Source: Ardenticatenales bacterium
GTDB taxonomy: Bacteria; Chloroflexota; Anaerolineae; Promineifilales; Promineifilaceae
Direction of reading: 5' to 3'
DNA: 64,000 nucleotides
Assembly: GCA_020634575.1 (NCBI GenBank)
Contig: JACKBM010000010.1
Coordinates: forward strand, 1 to 64,000
This document shows, in pieces, positions 59,385 through 64,000 of the stretch. Made by a program: the position numbers and the translations under genes. Below the pieces are notes generated by a model. It worked only from the letters and a program-made list of their open reading frames with translations. It made no database searches and was not told the DNA's origin. The first letter of the stretch is position 1, and each line of letters opens with the position of its first letter.

Positions 59385-62300
59385 TCAGCGCCACGACTCA
59401 ATATTCTGTGCCACCAGCATGAGCAGGTCGCTTACTGCCGCCCCCGACTCTGCAAATTCATTATCTGGCACAACGGATAGCAGAGCCGCCTGTTGGGCGG
59501 CGAGCTGGCGCGTTTCCCAGGCGGCGGTGGGTTGCTTCTGTAGCCAGGCAAACAGAGCCACTGCCTGTGGCAGGTTGCCGTCCGCCACCAGGAAGAGGGC
59601 GAAGACGGCCAGGAGCTGATGCTGGTACATCGCCTGATGGGTGGCCCGGGCCAGCGGGGCTGCTAATGCCAGCCAATTGCGGGCTATGGCGAGCTCATCG
59701 CGGCGCAGAGCAAGCTGAGCCAGGCCGGTAGCGGCGCGGAGCTGGCCATCGTCACGGCCCAACTCACGCATCAGCGTGAGGGATTCCTCATAAGCGTCCG
59801 CAGCATTGTCCAGTTCTCCCCGTGCCAGGGCGATATCGCCAAGATTGGCCGCGGCAAAGGCGATGGAGAAGCGGGTATTGGCCTGGCGGAAGCCGTCCAG
59901 GGCTGCGTTGATGAGCTCGAGCGCCCAGTCCAGATCGCCACGCAGGCGAGCGGCTCGGGAAGCATAGCTGCGCGCTACAAGGATGTAGTGACGCGCATGT
60001 TGCCGTTCGAAGACCGGGAAAGCGCCTTCGTACTGGGCCGTAGCCGCGGCGATGTCGCCCAGTGCTTCATAGTTGCGGCCGAAGTTCAGCATGACCAGGC
60101 CATCTTCTATTTCGCCCAGCTCCTTGAGTGCGGCTTCACATTCCTCAAAAAGAGCCAGGCTGCCAACGAAGTCGCCAAGCTCGTGAAGGAGCAGGCCAAG
60201 GTTGTTAAGCGGCACGATCAGGGTGGTGTAATCCTGGTGCTGCCGGCTCAGCTCGATGGCCGCAGCGAACCAGCGCCGGGCTGTGGCAATCTCGCCACGT
60301 CGCCGCGCCAGCTGGCCCAGCATATTCATTGAGCTAGCCAACCCACGCGGATCATTGGCCTCGGCGAAATGACGATGGGCGCGTTCGGCCAGGGTGACGG
60401 CGTCGTCGATCCGGTGCTGAAAGTGGCCGAGTTGGGACAGGTGAAAGGCTGCAGCAGCCTGGGTGGGAATATCGCCGGCAGCTTCCGCCAATGTCAGCGC
60501 TGTGGTGAACATCTGCCCGGCAAGATCGTGCGCGCCGGAGAAGAAATAGAGCGTCCCCAGGCAATCACGCAGCCCCGCTTCCGCTGGCGCATTGAGCGCA
60601 GCCGCCCGAGCGCAGGCCGGTTCCAGGGCGGCGATGCCTTCAGGGAAACGACCGCGGTAGCGGGCAAAACGGCTAAACGGTTCGGCGCCCGCCACCAGCA
60701 ACGGGATGCTGTCCGCCGCCAGGGCCAGCTCCCAGGCGGCCAGGATATTGCCAAACTCGCGCCCGATCTGACGTAGCGCTTCGCCCTGGCGGCCATCGCG
60801 TAGCTCGGGTGTTCGTTCCGCCAGCCAGGTCAGCATGTAGCTGACAAAGGCATCTTGCGCCGCGGCCGGCCGCTGTTCAGCCGCATATTGGCGCAAAAGT
60901 TCGTGGATCTGATACCGGCCGGTTTCCTCCAATTGGATGAGGCCGCGGTCGACCAGCTCACTAAGCAAGCGCGGCGTGGCTTCGGCGACGGTGCGGGCGG
61001 CGGCGGCGGAGAAACCGGCCGGAAAGGCTGACAACGTCTGCAGCGCAACCACCTCATCCTCCACCAATTGGGCCAGGGTCTGGTCAAATATGGCGCGCAC
61101 GGCCCGCTGCCGCACTGGTAGATCACGCTGGCTCGTCGTCAAAATATCCAGGCCGGCCCGAAGCTGGACCACGATTTCGGCCAGCGGTAGGGCGCGCAGC
61201 CAGGCGGCGGCCAGCCGGAGCGCCAGCGGCATGCCGTCGACTAGCTGGCAGATCGTTTGCAACTGGGCGGCGGTGCCGGCATTGAGTTCAAAGTGGGGTT
61301 GCGCTTGCCGGGCGACCGAGAGGAAGAGGGCGGCCGCTTCGGCGCTGGCGATGGCTTCCGGGGTGGCATCAGCCACCGGGGCGGCCAGGCCGTGCAGATC
61401 CAGCCGGTGCTCTGCGCCGATGCCGAGCGCTTCCCGGCTGGTGAGCAGCAGAGTGACATCCGGGCAGCCGGCCACGATCCGCTGGATCAGGGCCACCTCG
61501 CCCAGAAGCTGTTCGAAGTTATCAAGAACGAGCAACAACTCCTGGGGGCGCAGCGCGTTGATGACCTGATCCAGCAAAGGCCCACGCCCGGGGGCCGTCC
61601 CCAGCGCAGAGAGAATGGCCGCCAGCAAGCCATCGCGACTGGTTACCCCCACTAGCGAGACAAAGACAATGCCGTTGAGAAAGAGCGTGTATTCACCCTG
61701 CTCGACTGCGCGGGCGGCGGCCAGCGCCAGCCGGCTTTTGCCCATGCCGCCGAGGCCAACGATAGTGAGCAGGCGACAGTCAGGCTGCCGCAGCCGTTCC
61801 AGCAGGAAGGCCAGCTCTGCCTGGCGGCCAACGAAGCGGGTGCCGTCATCTGGCAGCGGGGAGTCGGCCCGGTTGCGGGCCAGCTGCAGCCGTTCAAAGA
61901 GGGCAACCGTGGCCGCAGCCGGCGTGACGCCCAGCTCGGCAGCCAGGATCTGGCGGCACTTTTCGTATTGGGCCAGGGCGGCCTCGGCGCGACCGGCCCG
62001 GGCATACAGGATCATGAGTTGGCGGTGGCCGCTTTCCAGCCACGGTTCGAGGGTCAGCAGGCGCATTGCCAGATTGAGGCCTTCGGCAAAATCGCCCTGG
62101 TTAATGGCCAGCTCGACAAGCCGGGAGAGGGCCCGGACGACCTGATCACGCAGTTGCTCCCCGGTTGTGAGCACCCATTCCTCAAAGATGACGGCGTTGG
62201 CAACCGTGAAGCCGGCCAGAAATTCGCCACGGTAAAGGTCGATGCCGGCGCGCCACTGGGCCGGGTCGTCGCTGGCCAGGAGGCGGGTCAGGTTGGCGAC

Positions 62301-62585
62301 GTCGAGTTGGTGAAGGGCGGCGCTATTGAAAGCCAGCGTATCACCTTCAGCCAGTAGATAGCCATCCAACTGTTTACGCAGGCTGGAGAGGGTGGTGGTG
62401 AGATTGCGCCGGGCTTTGGCAGCGTCCATCTCGCTCCAGAGGAGATCGAGCAGGGCGTCGCGACTATGAGGCTGGTTGGTGACGGCAAGGTAGAAGAGGA
62501 GGGCGCGGGCTTTGGCGGTGTTGAGCGAGACGGCCGTCTCAGCCAGTTTGATCTCTGGTGTTCCCAACAGATTCAGAACGAGCAC
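59385..62585 (-). CDS. SARP-type regulator with BTAD, NB-ARC ATPase and TPR domains
   Basis: A 1066-residue AfsR-like protein. Residues of about 1-95 are an OmpR-like winged helix (LNLLGTPEIKL, LLFYLAVTNQPHSRDALLDL); about 100-245 a BTAD helical domain (LYRGEFLAGF, LMILYARAGRAEAALAQYEK); about 255-560 an NB-ARC/STAND ATPase with P-loop VGLGGMGKSRLAL and LLLVLDNFEQLL; the remaining 450 residues are TPR-like. STAND proteins switch on by ligand-triggered oligomerisation. The start is GTG 62585. The divergent intergenic region carries an 11-bp-period repeat typical of SARP operators, so it probably controls the operon at 62758 and itself. Confidence 0.88.
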   Translation of the reverse strand: MLVLNLLGTPEIKLAETAVSLNTAKARALLFYLAVTNQPHSRDALLDLLWSEMDAAKARRNLTTTLSSLRKQLDGYLLAEGDTLAFNSAALHQLDVANLTRLLASDDPAQWRAGIDLYRGEFLAGFTVANAVIFEEWVLTTGEQLRDQVVRALSRLVELAINQGDFAEGLNLAMRLLTLEPWLESGHRQLMILYARAGRAEAALAQYEKCRQILAAELGVTPAAATVALFERLQLARNRADSPLPDDGTRFVGRQAELAFLLERLRQPDCRLLTIVGLGGMGKSRLALAAARAVEQGEYTLFLNGIVFVSLVGVTSRDGLLAAILSALGTAPGRGPLLDQVINALRPQELLLVLDNFEQLLGEVALIQRIVAGCPDVTLLLTSREALGIGAEHRLDLHGLAAPVADATPEAIASAEAAALFLSVARQAQPHFELNAGTAAQLQTICQLVDGMPLALRLAAAWLRALPLAEIVVQLRAGLDILTTSQRDLPVRQRAVRAIFDQTLAQLVEDEVVALQTLSAFPAGFSAAAARTVAEATPRLLSELVDRGLIQLEETGRYQIHELLRQYAAEQRPAAAQDAFVSYMLTWLAERTPELRDGRQGEALRQIGREFGNILAAWELALAADSIPLLVAGAEPFSRFARYRGRFPEGIAALEPACARAAALNAPAEAGLRDCLGTLYFFSGAHDLAGQMFTTALTLAEAAGDIPTQAAAAFHLSQLGHFQHRIDDAVTLAERAHRHFAEANDPRGLASSMNMLGQLARRRGEIATARRWFAAAIELSRQHQDYTTLIVPLNNLGLLLHELGDFVGSLALFEECEAALKELGEIEDGLVMLNFGRNYEALGDIAAATAQYEGAFPVFERQHARHYILVARSYASRAARLRGDLDWALELINAALDGFRQANTRFSIAFAAANLGDIALARGELDNAADAYEESLTLMRELGRDDGQLRAATGLAQLALRRDELAIARNWLALAAPLARATHQAMYQHQLLAVFALFLVADGNLPQAVALFAWLQKQPTAAWETRQLAAQQAALLSVVPDNEFAESGAAVSDLLMLVAQNIESWR

Positions 62586-62620
62586 ATTTTAACCCCGCGT
62601 TGCTGCTGACCGGCGCTTTA

Positions 62621-62649
62621 TTTGCACCCGATTTGCAGTTCATTTGCAC
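62621..62649 (+). promoter_or_regulatory. Putative SARP operator: three heptamers at 11-bp spacing
   Basis: TTTGCAC (62621-62627), TTTGCAG (62632-62638) and TTTGCAC (62643-62649) are direct repeats with 4-base spacers, so the period is exactly 11. Eight bases after the last copy is the -10-like TAAGTT (62658-62663), the known SARP geometry for a promoter pointing to the 62758 operon. It also lies 35 bases in front of the SARP gene itself. Confidence 0.7.
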
Positions 62650-62757
62650 CGGCCGATTAAGTTTAGCACATCGATTCGGGAAACCGCAGACGATTCCCAT
62701 TAACAAGAAAAATCCGACCTTTGCGGTTTCCCCCAAATAGCGCGAGGGAGTGTCCTG

Positions 62758-63000
62758 GTGAATACGGCAAGCGAGAGCGCTGACGATAGACGAGATCTGC
62801 AGTTGAGCTACAGCGCTTACCTGCTGCGCTGCTGGCGTGAGAGCGGCCCACCCGGTGAGCCGCCGGCCTGGCGGTTTAGCCTGGAGGGCGTTCAGGATCG
62901 GCAGCGTCATGGTTTTGCTGATCTGGAAGCGCTGCTGGCCTATCTGGCGCGTGTCACACAGGTGAATGGCGATCCGGCCGGTCCCCAGCAACACCCATAA
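62758..63000 (+). CDS. Small soluble protein of unknown function
   Basis: An 80-residue protein from GTG 62758, with GAGGGAG about 7 bases upstream. It contains SYSAYLLRCWRESG, then a core WRFSLEGVQDRQRHGFADLE and a final helix LEALLAYLARV. I believe similar short proteins recur in Chloroflexota, but I cannot name a family. First gene of the operon divergent from the SARP regulator, with the heptamer operator in front. Confidence 0.65.
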   Translation: MNTASESADDRRDLQLSYSAYLLRCWRESGPPGEPPAWRFSLEGVQDRQRHGFADLEALLAYLARVTQVNGDPAGPQQHP

Positions 63001-63072
63001 ATAGTCGAGAGGCGGCCCTCGTGAGGGTTCGGATTGCCGCCCTCGGACGAGATTGTGAGAGGAGCAAATCTG

Positions 63073-63516
63073 ATGATGAAAAACCTGGTCTGTCCTATTT
63101 CCAGTGAACGGATCAATGGCCATGTGGTGCGGCTGACCGGCCTGATGATGGCCACGTTGCTGGCCCTTTTTCTGCTGACAGGTGACCCGTCGTTCATCCT
63201 GGCAGCGCTGGTGGATTACATGGTCCGGGCCTTTACCGACCTGCCCTACAGCCCGGCCAGCTGGCTGGCGGCGCGAATCGTCGCGCTGTTTGGTTGGCCG
63301 CTGAAGCGTATCGACCGGGCGCCCAAGATTTTTGCGGCGCGAGTGGGCTGGCTGTTTGCGGCCACGGCAGCAGCGTTGGCCTTTATCTATCTGCCCGCCA
63401 GCCAGATCGTGGCGGCGACGCTGATGGGTTTTGCCCTGCTGGAATCTGTGCTGGATCTGTGTGTTGGCTGTCTGGTTTACACCTACATCGTCCAACCAAT
63501 CTGGGGCCAGGCCTGA
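63073..63516 (+). CDS. DUF4395 membrane protein
   Basis: A 147-residue protein from ATG 63073, with GAGAGGAG upstream. The DUF4395 pattern is complete: INGHVVRLTG, VDYMVRAFTDLPYSPASWLA, the APKIFAARVGWLF segment and the final CVGCLVYTYIV. Four hydrophobic helices are expected. The CxxC near the end is strictly conserved in the family as I recall it and may be redox-active. Function unknown. Confidence 0.85.
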   Translation: MMKNLVCPISSERINGHVVRLTGLMMATLLALFLLTGDPSFILAALVDYMVRAFTDLPYSPASWLAARIVALFGWPLKRIDRAPKIFAARVGWLFAATAAALAFIYLPASQIVAATLMGFALLESVLDLCVGCLVYTYIVQPIWGQA

Positions 63517-63544
63517 TTGTCAGCGCAGGAAAGGAGACATTTTG

Positions 63545-63958
63545 ATGAAAAACCACAAGTACGGCCTGAGTGCCGACCTGAATTTATCCTTCGAGGTTGC
63601 CGTGAACGCCATCACCGCGGCACTCAAAACGGAAGGGTTCGGCATCCTGACCGAGATCGACGTCCAGGCGACGTTAAAAAAGAAGCTCGATGTACCCTTC
63701 CGGCGCTATCTGATTCTGGGCGCCTGCAATCCGCCGCTGGCCTATGAGGCATTACAAAACGAGCGCGAGATCGGTCTGTTGATGCCTTGTAACGTCATCG
63801 TTTATGAAGACGACGCGGGGAAAACGGTGGTCTCAATCGCGGACCCGCAGGCGATGGTGGCCATCACCGGCGCCCCGGCGCTGGCGGCGATGGCTGACAA
63901 AGCCAGAAACAAGCTGGCCCGAGCGCTGGCAACATTGCCAGAGACGGCGCCTGCCTGA
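63545..63958 (+). CDS. DUF302 family protein
   Basis: A 137-residue protein from ATG 63545 with AAGGAGA upstream. FEVAVNAITAALKTEGFGIL and TEIDVQATLKKKLDV at the start and YLILGACNPPLAYEALQNE with the conserved Cys-Asn-Pro core identify DUF302. CNVIVYED follows. The family is a small alpha/beta fold of unknown activity, often near sulfur, metal or redox genes. Third gene of the SARP-linked operon. Confidence 0.9.
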   Translation: MKNHKYGLSADLNLSFEVAVNAITAALKTEGFGILTEIDVQATLKKKLDVPFRRYLILGACNPPLAYEALQNEREIGLLMPCNVIVYEDDAGKTVVSIADPQAMVAITGAPALAAMADKARNKLARALATLPETAPA

Positions 63959-64000
63959 GGACTGGCGGCACAACTCGTCAGTTTATTGCCGCTGTTTTAC

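Overview
The window is a gene-dense, GC-rich (about 60% by eye) bacterial chromosome segment. Gene families and style suggest Chloroflexota, probably an Anaerolineae-like lineage: several GT39-type membrane glycosyltransferases with C-terminal beta-sandwich tails, a BTAD/NB-ARC/TPR (SARP-type) giant regulator, chlorite-dismutase-type heme decarboxylase, a HemC-HemD fusion and F420/LLM oxidoreductases. This assignment is an inference; there is no rRNA. I found no tRNA, CRISPR array, prophage or IS transposase.

Layout. 1-1870: amidohydrolase (cut by the window edge) and M20 peptidase, translationally coupled. 2559-7217: an ABC exporter locus with a degenerate ABC ATPase fused to a LytTR DNA-binding domain, two tiny paralogous membrane proteins, a true ATPase and two ABC-2 permeases. 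7292-9065: sigma factor with a Cys-containing tail, SRPBCC protein and a small conserved protein. 9155-12835 (minus): SLC13-type transporter, a TrmA/RumA-like protein that has lost its catalytic residues, CPBP protease, SWIM zinc-finger protein. 13080-19492 (minus): three large membrane glycosyltransferases. 19609-30954 (plus): a ten-gene heme supercluster covering the C5 route from glutamyl-tRNA to heme (radical SAM, cgoX, MerR-type regulator, hemA, hemCD, hemB, chdC, hemE, cpfC, hemL), nearly all overlapping. 31212-32628 (minus): rplT-rpmI-infC. 32902-42054 (minus): ParB-like protein, mtaB, der, the c-di-AMP module cdaA-cdaR, and a TPR protein. 42233-52835 (minus): arginine biosynthesis (argC, argB, argD, GNAT, argG, argJ, argH, argF), with one unrelated membrane gene inserted on the other strand. 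52986-58194: SMP-30-like protein, dGTPase, LysM protein, M24 protein, LLM oxidoreductase. 58455-63958: a histidine-kinase-like fragment, a SARP-type regulator, and a divergent small operon (DUF4395, DUF302).

The strongest new observation is upstream of argC: a promoter, an apparently leaderless 24-codon leader peptide with four Arg codons within six, a 1:2 hairpin, a matching antiterminator and a perfect rho-independent terminator. Together these look like a complete ribosome-mediated arginine attenuator. Other notable signals are three heptamers at exact 11-bp spacing between the SARP regulator and its divergent operon, a highly iterated CCGGCCGG palindrome spread through coding DNA, and a family of heptamer-based palindromic repeats, one copy of which is read in frame inside a glycosyltransferase gene. 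argH carries two frameshifts in an otherwise complete pathway, so sequencing or assembly error must be excluded before it is called a pseudogene.
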